Source of the DNA: Euwallacea fornicatus
Lineage: Eukaryota; Arthropoda; Insecta; Coleoptera; Curculionidae
Direction of reading: 5' to 3'
NCBI RefSeq assembly: GCF_040115645.1
Contig: NC_089571.1
Location: forward strand, 2,232,001 to 2,296,000
DNA: 64,000 bases
The notes beneath the pieces were generated by a model. It was given only the letters and a program-made list of their open reading frames with translations, was not told the DNA's origin and searched no databases. Position 1 is the stretch's first letter, and each line of letters opens with the position of its first letter. This document shows, in pieces, positions 38,502-50,229 of this stretch. Position numbers and translations under genes: made by a program.

Positions 38502-38745
38502 TGTTCGGCACACTACTACGGTGTAAACGGGAGTAACGGTTTATTTGTTGACGATCTAACGGCAAAGCGGACTTTTAACACAAGAGGAATAAACAATAAT
38601 AGTGGACAGGGGGACAACAATAGCTTCAAATGTAGAATAAATTGAACGGCAGAATATAATTTATTCGATAACAAAATAATTAACATCAATATCAAATAAT
38701 TATTATGACGGAAATTGTTCGATATGATCGCTGCTACGTTCCACA
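38502..38745 (-). mobile_element. Candidate LTR (TGTGGAAC...GCCGAACA)
   Basis: On the minus strand the block starts TGTGGAACGTAGCAGCG and ends GTGTGCCGAACA, i.e. TG...CA, and contains two AATAAA signals. It is followed by ACGTGGAATCAGC, in which TGG could start a primer-binding site. No second LTR was found in the window, so this is tentative. Confidence 0.3.
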
Positions 38746-39480
38746 TACAAATTAGGACGTCGCCATAATGAAAATAATATAAAATGTTGATATTTGTTTA
38801 TTAGAAATCAGTTTTAAAAACGTGAAACTACAACATCCGGTATTTCCTTGACGAAGCATTGTTCGAGTGTAGAAAGTATCGCGACCTAATATCATTCTTA
38901 CGCGCAGAATCCGTGGTTGAAAATCTGCTAACCTGAACTAACCTGACACCCTGTATTTTTACACGAACCCTGTACCGTGCGGTATTAGCCATTGACTTTC
39001 CCCAAATACAATTAAATTTTGTTTGCCATAACTGCGGCTTAATGAAAGTACCACAGGATACAACCGATAGAGCAAAACTTTTAATGATTCATATCATATC
39101 CCAAAACCCAATGTTAAACACACCAAAAACAATACCGGAAGTAAGCCGGCCCACACCACATGTAATCCGCATACTAAAACTAAAATTCAGATTGAAATTT
39201 ATCGTATGTTTTCGGTACAAATTGGCCTGGTTCACAGTGTTTGCGACTACATAATTTCATTATAGTTCAAGCGATCATGAAAATGAATCTGAATGTTAAA
39301 TTGTTACACACTGGAAGTCAGAAAACTGCCCATTCAGCTTGAGTTTCATTGAAACCGGTGCCAGTGTAAATGAATATTTCCCTCGTCCTTAGATTTGAAG
39401 CCAGCTGCTCTTTATCACTCTCATTCCTGATATATTATTATACCTAGTTTTATAACAGAAATTTTTTGGCAACTAAGGCC

Positions 39481-39600
39481 AATACCTAAATTTAGATGCC
39501 AATAAAAAGGCCGACTTAATACCTGGAAAGGTTAAGACACGAATTCAGCCAAATCGGTCATAAGGGCAAATAAGGGTTCAAAGTAGCAGTACTAGAATGC
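39481..39600. repeat. Diverged dispersed repeat, copy 1
   Basis: Shares an ordered series of short matches with 44740-44860: a CTAAATTT block, GACTTAA, then ACCTGGAAAGGTTAAGA against ACTTGGAGAGGTTGAGA, AATCGGTCATAAG against AGACCGGCTAGAG, GGGTTCAAAGTAGCAGTA against GGGCTCAAGTTGGCAGTA. Identity of the element is unknown. Confidence 0.5.
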
Positions 39601-39871
39601 ATAATAATAGGCACTTTTTGCAGGGTCCCGGGTCGCCCCCGGGATAATTTGAATATTAATTAGGGACTAAAAACTAATACACATATATCGATTAACCTAG
39701 TTTTGAGAATTTCGTGGGCGTCCTTAGAACAACGATACGCCAATGGAGCCGATAGTAAAAACTAAAACAAAAACCCTTAATCAATTCCAGGTGTTGGTAT
39801 TTAATTAAAAAAAACACGGAGTATCGTAAACACCAGGTGTTCAGGTTAGTTGAGGTTACGCCGGGCCTTGG

Positions 39872-41087
39872 CAGAAGGATGGTCCCAGAAGTACCCAGTC
39901 TAAGATTAAAAAAAGAAAAAAAGTTGGAAAATGTTATATTACTTCTCAACACAGCCCCTTTTGAGATCGATAAACTTTTCCATGGGGCTATGACTTCTAC
40001 ACCTCGTGTGTATCAGGAAGCTTCGAGTGTTTTAAAATAGGCATCAACCTCGCACTCCACCTCTTCATTATTGGCAAATTTCTTTTCACCGAGTCATAGT
40101 TTCAAATTTGGGAATAGAAAATAGTCTGAGGGGGTTAAATCTGGTGAATAGGGCGAGCGAGGGAAAGTTCGCAACCAAGCTGATTTGATTTTGCCCATCG
40201 TAATGGCGCAAGTGCGGACTGGCACATGGTCTCTGTGAAACGAGACATTCTTTTTTGCCAAATGCGGACGCTTTGCCTAATATCTTCCATCCAACGCTGT
40301 AATGTAATATTCTGAGATGACCGTTTTTCTTTTAGAGAGGTAAAAAACTGGCGCCATCGCTTTTCCTTGCAGATGGAACCGTTTCCGCCATCCTCGGAGC
40401 AGGTTCCCCTTTTTTAGTCCATAGTTTTAACGGTTCTTTCGGTTCAGGTGTAAAATGCTGAGGTAGTTTTCGAATGCGAATTGACGCAAAAGCTCGGCTT
40501 TTACTGCTCTGAGGCTCTATCAAACGCTTTTTTGAAAAGTTCCCACGGCGCCGTTGTTTTTCAATTGCGAGTAATTGCGGCACTGATTTTGCGCACAGGC
40601 TTCCTCGTATCGAATTGTTCGGTCAAAATACGATGCGCAGTATCTTCGCAAGTGCCAATCTCCAATTGCAGTTTTCCGGATTTTCACCACAACTTCTAGA
40701 GCGGTTAGATCTGGAGTGTCGTCGGGTCCGCTACTGCGGAATTCGCCTTAGCAGCTCGTGCGACCGCGTTTAAACTGTCTCCCAATATTTTACAGTTGTT
40801 AACCAAGGATCAGGTCCCTTCAGAGCAGGATCTAACTCCGCTTTGATGTTGGGCGGACTGAGATTTTTCAAATGAAAATTATCAGACATCGATGACCTAT
40901 TTCTTTCTCATGAATGAAATCTCTACAGGCCTTCGCTAGGAACAGCTCCGTAACAAGGCCAAATCAACGCAGCAGCCTCAAACTTTAGCCATAACCTGTC
41001 AAAGGTTAGGTCTTAGTAATATAGGCGAGTTTTTAACAAGAAATCGCCATCTATATGTCAAGCCGGATACTGCTCGGACTATCTTCG
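39872..41087 (-). mobile_element. Near full-length degenerate mariner (about 1.2 kb)
   Basis: Minus-strand copy of the family also present at 8252 and 47010. The right end reverse-complements to CGAAGATAGTCCGAGCAGTA next to TA; the left end reads AGAAGGATGGTCCCAGAAGT. Transposase remnants: LKLWTKKGEPAPRMAETVPS at about 40440-40370 (the mariner WTKKGE...AKTVPS block), and at 40300-39950 the decayed LAKKNVSFHRDH and FPRSPYSPDLTPSDYF regions in different frames. N-terminal half lies toward 40900. Many stops and shifts. It sits in the intron of the proposed small minus-strand gene. Confidence 0.8.
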
Positions 41088-41089
41088 TA

Positions 41090-43943
41090 AGTGATAGCTG
41101 AAATAGAGGCAAACAATATCTCTATATTCTTGAGATTCAAATAGGAAAACTTAGAAAGGATTGACTTGCAACACACAGCTGCGGAATTTTCCCATGACTC
41201 ACAAGTCCTAGAGCTTCCATATATCTACTGGAGTGTAAAAAATGACAGAGATTTCTCTATAATATGCTGTTTTGAGTTAATCTTCTATAATTTATGTGAC
41301 AATATATTCTTTTTGGTTTTATAATTAATGTTTTACTTTCATAAGCAAAAATCAGAAGCGTACCAAGGGTATTTACAAAACTATTGCAATTTATTCCGAG
41401 CCAGAATCATTGAGGCAGAGCTCTCTTCCGCCGTTCCCCAATCTGTTTTTGAGGCAATTGTGATACGTCATCGAAAGGAATGCAGAAAAAGTCAATATAT
41501 GTTTGGACTACTCGTCTCCAAGTAATTTCCTTAGTGAACGTGAAGTAAATCAACTTAAATAGGAAATATAGGACTAATCGGAAGTCATGGAAGATTGATT
41601 TCGAATAAATGATCAATTGAATTAGTGCCTACTTATTTTAAGTGTGCTCTTGCTTCAAATGCACCATGCGAGCATTTACTCACCGTGAGAATTGGAAGGT
41701 TTCGATTCAAGCACCTTCTGAGTGTGTAAACCCACGAATGTTCGCCATCGTGTAGGTTGACTTGATTCGAACATGTACTTTTTGCGATTTGAAATTTTTG
41801 GTAAAAATTACGAAAAAAAAAAATTGTGGTAGATTGGGAAAACCTAGAGGACTGTCAAAATATATTCTGATATTTTTAGTTGTTATTGCGAAAAACAGTG
41901 TAGCTTCCAGATAACTGCAATCTGCAGCAAATCAATACACAAGTCATCAATCTATTTTTGCGAAATACTTACACATACGTCTAAGCAGAGAAAAATCGTC
42001 GGTTGCGCCATTGGCGCAGATTGTAAAAACAGAAAATTTTCGATAAATTCTCAGTATCGCGAAAAGCAGGATCGAAGCGAGAACTGTAGTCAAAATTGAC
42101 ACCATCGGTGTTGTTACTTTTGACAAATTACGAGGGAAAAATGATTGCGCAGCCTAAGAAAATTTTCTTTACGCCATCGATGATTTACGCTCTGAAAACG
42201 TGGAGAATATTCTCTAAAATGTAAAACTTTTAGTCGATAATGCGTTATTGCTCTCCAACGTAATATTGAGAAATTCGGGTGAAGGAATGACGTACACTAC
42301 TGGTGTTAGTCCACTGCGACGACTCACAGGTTTTCCTTTGAAATATAAAATTTTAAAATTCTTAAATATATTCTCTATCTACTAGAACCAATTCTATGGA
42401 AAAGTCCTTTTAATTCACGATTAAAAGCCAAAACCTGGAACATCTGCCTGTTGACGTCGAATCCGTCCTTATACTGGATTCCAACAAAGAAATTCTCAAC
42501 GAATCACCGGGAAATCGTTCATTAACTATTCATTTAAAACGATCTAAACGATATTTTTCCAGAAATCAAAAACAATAATAAAGATGAATAAATGGTAGTA
42601 TGTACATATTTGATTCAGTGGAAGTTGTTGAAATTCGAATCAGTTGGGAGTTCCCGATTGACTGGATCGATGTCTCTTTTAGCGTTTGAGGTAGAGCAAA
42701 AAGTTAAACATGAGAGTCGTCAACAACTCCTGAAAATAGTTTAAACTTGTTAGAAAAGATACATGAAGTCTTAATGAAGTGGGGCAATTCTAACTTTTAT
42801 TTCTTTTTAGATGAAATGCCCTTAATATTAGGTTCTATTGTCTTCTCGTATTATATGCCTGTTTAATTATGTTTAATTTCAATTAAGCATGTTCTACATC
42901 AATATTCAGTAGTTTTTGCAATAATTTAGCATCAATTTTTTAATGTGTGCAACTCGAGTTGTTTGTTTGAAAAATTATTTCGATTAAGCACACTTCAGGG
43001 TATTAATTTAATATTTTATACACACTTTTGAGAGATACGACCTGAACTAACGTTCTTTTAACGAAGCATAAAACACAATAACCATATTGGGAGAAGTAAA
43101 TGTTCAATTTACATCTCTTGAAATTGAAGCCGGAGCCGTTCTTGGGATCTAATAGTGGTTGTGAAGTACATTGTTACGTCACGAACGCCGACTTTAGGTT
43201 CCAAAACGCACGGTGCGGAGGCATCTAAGACGTGAGGGTCATAAGTATTTCACAACCGAAGTGCCTACGCGATTTCTTTCCCTAGTGTGTTTAACCAAAT
43301 TTAATAAACCGCATTAAACTTACCTAAATTAACAATTAATTAAATCCAGAATAAAACAGATTTAAAGTAACGTGCTTTGAATTATATTATCGACTATGTG
43401 ACGTTTCAGCTAACATTTATTCCCATGACCGCCATAATAAAGGGGAATGATAGTAGTGACGACATTATGGCGAAAAAGCTCCGTAGAAAAATGGTGCGCC
43501 ATGTATGAGTCATTATTAACCTATTAATCAACCGTTACATTAGAGAAAAAGGCGAGAAAATGTACTTTACAATCATTGAACACACCCAATAATGGGGGCC
43601 TTTTCAGGCTAGTGGTGCGAAAATGGTTTATGTATTCAGAAGTTCTTTTCAAATCAGATATTTGATGGTCAGTTTATTTTCTATACCAATTGATGCTTCA
43701 CCGAAAAGAAGATGACAAAACTGCCTTGCATGAAAGAAATTCAGTTCGCCCTTATACGAAGCCAATGGCATATCAGGAAAGAATTATAAATCAGAAAAAA
43801 TAACTATAAAAATGTATTATATACATTAATTTAAAAAAATAAACGGACAAAAAGCAGCGTAGACGAATTTTCGGGTTGACCTCCTTGGGGCCATAGAGGT
43901 ACTGAAGCTATAATCACTGACATGTCATCAAAAAGCTTACATA
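41090..43943. other. Intronic AT-rich region, nothing recognised
   Basis: No gene, RNA or element that I can support. The two overlapping frames at 41328-41616 have no motif. Confidence 0.6.
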
Positions 43944-44163
43944 CAGGGTGTTTCGGAAAGTTTGGGCATTGTAGCGGGAATTAAAAGTTTTTGTCGACAG
44001 ATTGTACTTGTGCTCTCTTGCTCTTACGGAAATGCAGCTTTTCAAAATTTAACCAGCGAAAATGATACTTTCTAAACAACTTTTCTTTCAGTTAATAAAA
44101 TTTTATGAATTTATTTCAAATTAATAAATTCATTTTTAGCCACGCATTTTCGGAAACATCCTG
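43944..44163. mobile_element. Small TIR element (MITE), 220 bp
   Basis: Left end, after TA, reads CAGGGTGTTTCGGAAAG; the right end reverse-complements to CAGGATGTTTCCGAAAA, 14 of 17 matching. CAGGGTGT ends are typical of the Tc1/mariner-superfamily elements found at 48716, 52043 and 55769. An alternative right end is AAACACCCTG at about 44573, which would make a 630-bp element. Confidence 0.55.
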
Positions 44164-44739
44164 TGCATTCAGTTCCCACCTTTTATGAAAACTTAAATCC
44201 TTCAGAGGACATTTCTTATGCTAATCATTTCTCACTGAAAGTCAGATGTGAGGAGAGCCCTAGTGGTAGAACTGAATTAAAGTTTAAAAAGTACTGCTTG
44301 GACGTCACTGGAGCAGGAGTAGAAACTGAAGAAACAGGTGCGTGAACCTCAAAATAATAATTCGATTTTTTTTTGATAGTTTATATATATAAATGTGTAT
44401 ATATCCATCATTCCACATGTATTTATATATATACATGCGGAAATGCACGAAATGTTCAATTAACACTCTCAAGTGTATACAAAACGAAAAATAGTACAAA
44501 AGTTGCCTGATTTTTGTTGGAGAAATTTGTCGTTACCGGAGTGGTCTATATTTTTTTAAACACCCTGTGTGTGAAAGATCCGCAATAATATGAAATAAAA
44601 TAATTTTTTATATATTATCTCCGCTTGATGCCGCTCCACATCCCCCATGGAGTACGAGGAGATAACAATGTTGCGGGAATAAAAAAAAAATTATTTATGA
44701 ATGCCGCTCTGAGTTCCTGAAGTTGTTCAGTAACTAAGT

Positions 44740-44860
44740 CTGTACACAAATCTAAATTTTAAGAACAGAAAGAAAATTGGACTTAACACTTGGAGAGGTT
44801 GAGAGACAAATCCAATAAGACCGGCTAGAGCCTAACAAGGGCTCAAGTTGGCAGTAATAG
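44740..44860. repeat. Diverged dispersed repeat, copy 2
   Basis: Second copy of the repeat described at 39481; about 70% similar by eye over 110 bases, same orientation. Confidence 0.5.
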
Positions 44861-45047
44861 CCTGTTTACAATGGCTGTGCGTCTTACCTTTCAAAGGTAA
44901 TTACTCCTTCTGGGAGCGGTCAGTGTCGATAACACTACACGATCTTCTAAGTCGAAATAGGTTAATCTTGGTAAGGACCTACGTTTCAGCAGTACTTCGT
45001 AAACATTCCATAAACATTAAGAGCATTCAAGCGATTAAATTACGTAC

Positions 45048-45180
45048 CAATATTTTCTTAATGGAAGCATCCGAGTACGATCTCGTGTAGACTCTCGGGG
45101 CTGCAGGAGTTGAGTTGGTAGTCTGAGGGGGCTTCTGGTCCTTTGTCTCTTTGCTCGAGTCGAAATCGTCTATGATGATG
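45048..45180 (-). CDS. Small coiled-coil protein, middle exon
   Basis: Minus-strand exon with acceptor CATTTTAATTTCAG and donor TTG/GTACGTAA, both near consensus. One base completes an AG-C (Ser) codon, then 44 codons follow. The peptide starts IIIDDFDSSKETKD, passes through a Pro/Thr/Ser-rich stretch (QKPPQTTNSTPAAPR) and ends SDASIKKIL, which fuses to EEAEHRKH of the last exon to give one continuous helix. The short acidic DDFDSS resembles casein-kinase-type sites, but this is speculative. The incoming phase (2) fits the exon at 63397; an alternative upstream exon at 54710-54759 would also fit. The intron to the last exon is 9.4 kb. Confidence 0.6.
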
Positions 45181-45487
45181 CTGAAATTAAAATGAAAGAG
45201 GGGTGATGAGCTCGGACTATACTGCAATAATATCCTGACTTTCTCTTATTTAGCTCTAATTTATAATATTAGGTTCAATGCCCCAACTATATTCTCCTTC
45301 CCCGTTCTCGGCTTTATGAGTACTTCGCCTATCCGTTTTAAGTAGTAATTCAGACAGTAAATTGGTCGGAAGTTGACAAAAAGGCATTTAAGACGAACCG
45401 GGATGGAAGGAACTTCCTTTTTACTTCCATAATACATCTTTGTTTTTCGTACATCCGCGTTGAGTCGTAAAGGGCCGTATGTGTGTA

Positions 45488-45824
45488 CGGGGTGAGTCGG
45501 GAGGATCGTGCCAAACTTCAGGAGCGTGTTGTACATGAAAAATAAATGTAAAAAAACTCAAATGTTGTTAACCGATTTTCGTTTGTTTACAAGTTATAGC
45601 GTAAATAAAATTAAAACATAAAATTTCAAAAAATTATAAATTTCATAAGAAATATGGAATTTATTATGAAATTTATAATTTTTTAAAATTTTATGTTTTA
45701 ATTTTATTTACGCTATAACTTGTAAACAAACGAAAATCGGTTAACAAAATTTGAGTTTTTTTACATTTATTTTTCATGTACAACACGCTCCTGAAGTTTG
45801 GCACGATCCTCCCGACTCACCCTG
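45488..45824. mobile_element. Foldback MITE, 161-bp arms
   Basis: The arms 45488-45648 and 45664-45824 are reverse complements almost base for base around a 15-base centre. The ends read CGGGGTGAGTCGGGAGGATC (left) and, reverse-complemented, CAGGGTGAGTCGGGAGGATC (right), each bordered by TA, as for Tc1/mariner-type insertion. I noticed only a handful of mismatches in 161 bases. There is no coding capacity. It lies 308 bases upstream of the acceptor of the exon at 45180. Confidence 0.92.
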
Positions 45825-45829
45825 TATAA

Positions 45830-47008
45830 GAAGGCTGTCTAGTTCTCGGCATCATTAAAAACGTGTTTTTGATATAAAATATTAGATGTTTTCTTATGAA
45901 AATCCGGGATCAGCTATGAAAATTCCTTGCAGGATAAACATATAAAAGTTTAGTATAAGCATGTAAAATTTCCGATCGTTTGGATATTATTTTTACACAG
46001 ATATCGAGTCATGCAGCAGTTTTCCATCAGACTGTTTTCGTGTGTGTCACAAATATTGTAGTCGAAAGGGATTGAAATCCGCTTCAAAAATGGTTAAGGT
46101 TGAGTTAGGAATCTTGATGTTAAGGGTGTGATTAAGTACAGAGACAGAAAAGGTTCGATTTCGCGAATTTTTGAAAAATAAAATATCCCCGAATATTTTT
46201 ATTTATTCACGAAATCCTTCTATTCTTAAGGGCTCAATAATAGTTTTTTAGCGATTCTTCCCTTCGAGAGAACTTTCGGATACCATTAAAATCTTAAATA
46301 CATCGTTGGAGTTTTGGAAAAGTTGTTCAATTTTATATGCCCGTGCCTCCTCAGGGAATGTAGAGAATTCGCATTGTAACATTTTTAGGTTAAGATTTGC
46401 CAGAAACTTTCGGCCCTTTGGATTTTCAGAATACTTCCCAAACAATTTCGGCCACTCTTGGAAGCTTCGAGGCCTATTTCTGATTGTTTCGAGGGGCGGC
46501 TCGTACCCGAAATGTTGGACCTCTTGGGAAGATACCTTCTAGGAATTTAATTTTGGTTTACCAGCGAAAGGTCCCTTCCGCAGAAAGAATTCCCAAAGTT
46601 TTCGTTGAGGCTCTTGGAGGTTGATTTGGATCGAAAAAAACCCGCAGGTAATGGCTCCTTCAAGTTTCAAAAAGAAACGCTAGAGCTTTCTCTTTTGGAC
46701 GTTTTTGGAAAATTAGAGGTTTATTTTGTCTCGAATTTTATGAAGTCTATATCCATTAAATGCTCAAAGTATGCATTCTCAAACAATTGTTGGAAATTTT
46801 TGTATTGTCGCGTTCCATTGCAGTCTCCTACAGGGGAATGCAGTTTGAGTATGGGAATTAATGCGGACAAAGTTGATTCAAAAGTGTCGAGGATAGGTAC
46901 ACGTTATGGAAATTGAACAGAAGCAGAGCTAGAATGCAAGGAGTTCAGAGCGTTTCTATTTAAGAGATCCGAATCGAGGAATGCCACATTTTATCGATGA
47001 GCACTTGT
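45830..47008. other. Intronic region, nothing recognised
   Basis: Several open frames (46306-46542, 46605-46916, minus 46248-46445) overlap without homologous motifs; I treat them as chance or old repeat debris. Confidence 0.5.
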
Positions 47009-47009
47009 A

Positions 47010-47366
47010 CGAGGATAGTCCCAAAAGTACACGACCTAACACTTGAAAAAAAAATGGAAAATATTGTATTATTTCTCAACATAGTCTTCTCTGCGATTGA
47101 CACACCCAGCGATCTTCTATGCGTTCTACACCCTTTTTAGTAAGTAAGAAGCTTCGAATGTTGCGAATTTCGTATCGGTAATGAATTTTTTCCATGTTCC
47201 TGAAGTCTTTTAAAGCGTTTACTGAAAACGGCTACAAAACAAATACAAATCAATGTAGCACCCTCAAGCATAAGGTTTTTGAGGTGAGGCCTTCGTAATA
47301 TAGGCAAACTTTCAAAGAAAAATCCCTGTCTACGTGCCAAGTCGGGTACTTCTGGAACTCTCCCCG
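47010..47366. mobile_element. Mariner deletion derivative (357 bp MITE)
   Basis: TA-flanked element with ends CGAGGATAGTCCCAAAAGTA and, reverse-complemented, CGGGGAGAGTTCCAGAAGTA. The left 150 bases match the left end of the 39872 copy (ATTATTTCTCAACATAG and neighbouring phrases) and the right 120 bases match its right end (CTTCGTAATATAGGCAAACT against CTTAGTAATATAGGCGAGTT). The central transposase is missing. Confidence 0.85.
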
Positions 47367-47369
47367 TAC

Positions 47370-48710
47370 CATATCGTCGTGTAACTTGAAAATGTTCGCG
47401 ACACAAGGGTGCCCGGAAAAAATACCGTTTCCGGGCCTTGAAAACATTTTTCGGAGTTTCCAAGCGCGAAATCCATCCACGGGAATTTTTAGAAATCGCC
47501 AGTTCCTTGTTAATTCGGGCTTAAGTCCTTCACCTCCAGTATCTTGAGATCGGGTCGCGATTTTACCTCTCGCATTCATTTTCGATGAACTTCGTACGTA
47601 TGACATTTTCAGCGTTTTTCGCAGAAGCATAATAAATTCAAAGGCAGAATTTGCAAAATGGAAATTTGCAACCCAATATGCTTTACAGCTGTTCTACTGA
47701 TTGGAATTTTTCACTGCAAAATTGCATGCCTTTCTCTTCATAGGTCTTTACCTCATTAAGTCAGTTGTTTCAGACGCAACTTAATTTACTGTAGCGCTAT
47801 TTGCTTTGTCAATCACGTCTCAATTTAAGACGATGAAAGGGCGACTCGAGTCGGTCCGTTTTTAGAAAAACGTGGGCGACCTTTGCTTGTGGGTGTGCGC
47901 CACACGAGGTGTCCGAAAAATATTTGATTTTAGCGTACTTAGATCAATCCCTACCATCCTACCACTCACATGCCAGTCAAATACACTCAACCACTTAAAT
48001 TTCAAGTGGGCTTAATTGACACCGGGTTCCGTCTCTTAAATCTGTCTGCGCTCACCATTCTGATTTACGTCAGTCTCTTTATCATTTGCGTCATACTGGT
48101 AATAATGGCAATAAAGGTTGATAAAGTAATAAAAAGTCGGAAATACGCTTATCACTTTGGGATATTCCGTCGAAACGCAAAGTGCGCTTTAAACAAATTT
48201 AGACAGGTATGCGAAATATTTAACTTTCAAGCCTAAATCTGACCGATTTTCCGGAAAAGATATTTACTTTGGAGAGCAAATGCGACCCAAATTCCGGGAT
48301 TCCGTTGAAGCAATTTCGATGTCAACACCGTCGATTTTATGCTGCTTTAGTTTTTGAATTCAAAATTTATCGGGCTTTTGTTTATAGTTGTTGCGACTAT
48401 TAAGTTAAAAACAGCTTCTTCGTGGGGAATTTCTAATTTTAAAAATACCTATCCGTATGGGCTTTTATTCAAAATTCGGAAGGCAAAATAACGCAGAGGA
48501 AAAATCCTTCCATCAGACTTTGAGCCGAATCAATCAAAGTCTAACCTTCATCCGACTCCTCTCTGTTTCTAATTCTAATTAGGTTTGATGGAAAGTTCTG
48601 TAAATACATCAACCATGAAACTCGGTTTCCAGTTTGTTCGTTTTTTTCATACGACTGCTTTATTATGACTGAAGGAAATATTGCGAATTTTATAGAGATG
48701 AAGAAGCGGG
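47370..48710. other. Intronic region, one unassigned frame
   Basis: The plus-strand frame 47970-48236 predicts an 88-residue peptide with one hydrophobic helix (LTILIYVSLFIICVILVIMA). It has no visible splice or promoter context, and I do not call it a gene. Minus-strand frames at 47137-47630 overlap the MITE and are shadows. Confidence 0.4.
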
Positions 48711-48715
48711 TCGTA

Positions 48716-49250
48716 CAGGGTGTCCCGAAAATATTCTGATAAAATTTGAGGGGCGGCGGGAGGCACCAACATTAACGTTTTTTTTTTTTTTTAATTAACG
48801 TTCGTCCGCAAATGGACTGCTTGAACGGGAGGCAATGCAGTCTTGGGCGTTGTAACAATTTTTCGTTTATGTTAAACGCTGTTTTATTGATCAATAAACG
48901 ACGGCTTAGAGTAACTGTTCAAAACGTTCGCCACTTGCCTCAATGCAACGGTTGTACGGTGGGCTCATTGACTCGCGGACCCTGTGGAATATTCCGGTAA
49001 TACCTTCCAGATGTATCTTAGCAACAATAACTGGCCGTGATTTTTGCTAAGAGATCTTCCACATTTGGGATAAACGTTGCATGGGCCGGAGATCTGAGAC
49101 GACGCCAAAAGAAGAAATCCAGAGGGTTGGGATCGGGAGAGCGCGCGGGCTAGGCCACAGGACCTCCTCCAATCCATCGGTGCGTCATTCGAATCAGAAA
49201 TTAGCGCGTTCATTTTTGTTTTGTTGGTATATGTTCGTTAAAAAATGTGC
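48716..49250 (-). mobile_element. Transposase C-terminal remnant with CAGGGTGTCC end
   Basis: TA then CAGGGTGTCCCGAAAATATT marks the 3' end. The minus-strand protein at 49190-48880 reads RWIGGGPVA, a stop, PARSPDPNPLDFFFW and then VEDLLAKITAS, the C-terminus of the insect DUF4817/DDE-type lineage. Frames change at least twice. The 5' end was not found; a hAT element begins 30 bases beyond the readable part. Confidence 0.75.
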
Positions 49251-49279
49251 GTATTGATATTTTCCACCATCCCTTAAAG

Positions 49280-50221
49280 CAGCGGTTCTCAAATTTTGTT
49301 CTTAACGCCTCCCCGTTTTAGGTCAACCAATTTCGCGCCCTTAAATGGTTGTCACGCGGCGAGGTGGTCGAACGTGTCTTTGAATTAAAAAGGGAAATAG
49401 CGATAGTTCGAAGCGAGGAAAGTTGGGAGAATTCAAAGGGATTTTATCTGACAGATTATTTTTTTTTAGAGCTTCAGTTATTTTAGAAAATTTTAATACA
49501 TTTAATCTTCAACTGCAGGGAAATACTTAAATATACTTGATTTGGGTCAACAGATTGTCCCTTCTTGGTAGAAAATGCAGTTATGGAATGACAAATTCAC
49601 CGAAAACTGTTTCGAGATGCTTGCCGCGAATTTATGCAGGATTCTTCACAGGAAGAGAATCACAAAGCCGTAATGCCGAACCCTGTAGGAGGTCATTTAG
49701 AAAACTTGCGTGAGAATTTCATGCGATGCTTGTTTGCTAAGGTTGGTTAAGGTTAATCTGTCCGACTGGAGTTGGTTTCAAGGGCCATTTGACGCTGGAT
49801 CTGTTGGGTTATCACTAGAGGAGGAAGAACAACTGATAGATGTTTCGACGGGCCACTGCACATAAATAAAATTTCATCATCAAACCTTTAATTAATTTTT
49901 GGCCTGAATTTCCGAGTGACTGTTCCCTCATAAAAGCCAAATCGTTTAGGATTCTGCTGCCTTTTCCAACGTCTCATCTTTGCGAAACTAGATTATCTGC
50001 ACTTGCTGCATTGAAATCTAAATACCGAAATAAACTTCAAGTAGAAAACGAAGTCAGAGCGGCCATTTCTAGTATGGAACCAAATTTAAAGGGGTTGGGC
50101 GCCCTAAAATAAGCGTGCGTTAGCCATTAGTCCTCAGAACCTCAGAACGTGTTCGTCGGTTGAGTAAAATTTCAAAATGTTTTCGATCTGTAGCGCCCCT
50201 CTCACAGTTTGAGAACCGCTG
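49280..50221 (+). mobile_element. hAT element remnant with TIRs and 8-bp target duplication (942 bp)
   Basis: Ends CAGCGGTTCTCAAA and TTTGAGAACCGCTG form the TIRs, with an 8-bp duplication CCTTAAAG/CCTTTAAG (7 of 8). Internal plus-strand code is the C-terminus of a hAT transposase of the ZBED/SCAND3-like group: LSLEEEEQLIDVSTG near 49810, then, in another frame near 49940-50100, RILLPFPTSHLCET, SALAALKSKYRNKL and ISSMEPNL, the dimerisation domain. Earlier debris near 49640-49730 fits the preceding region. Stops and one or more frameshifts make it dead, and most of the 5' transposase is deleted. Confidence 0.85.
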
Positions 50222-50229
50222 CCTTTAAG

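Noticed and set aside
44163..44345. 60-codon frame after the 220-bp MITE
   Set aside because: No motif, and it lies within the alternative, longer version of the same element.
47970..48236. 88-codon frame with a transmembrane-like helix
   Set aside because: AT-rich sequence yields hydrophobic stretches by chance; no promoter, splice or homology evidence.
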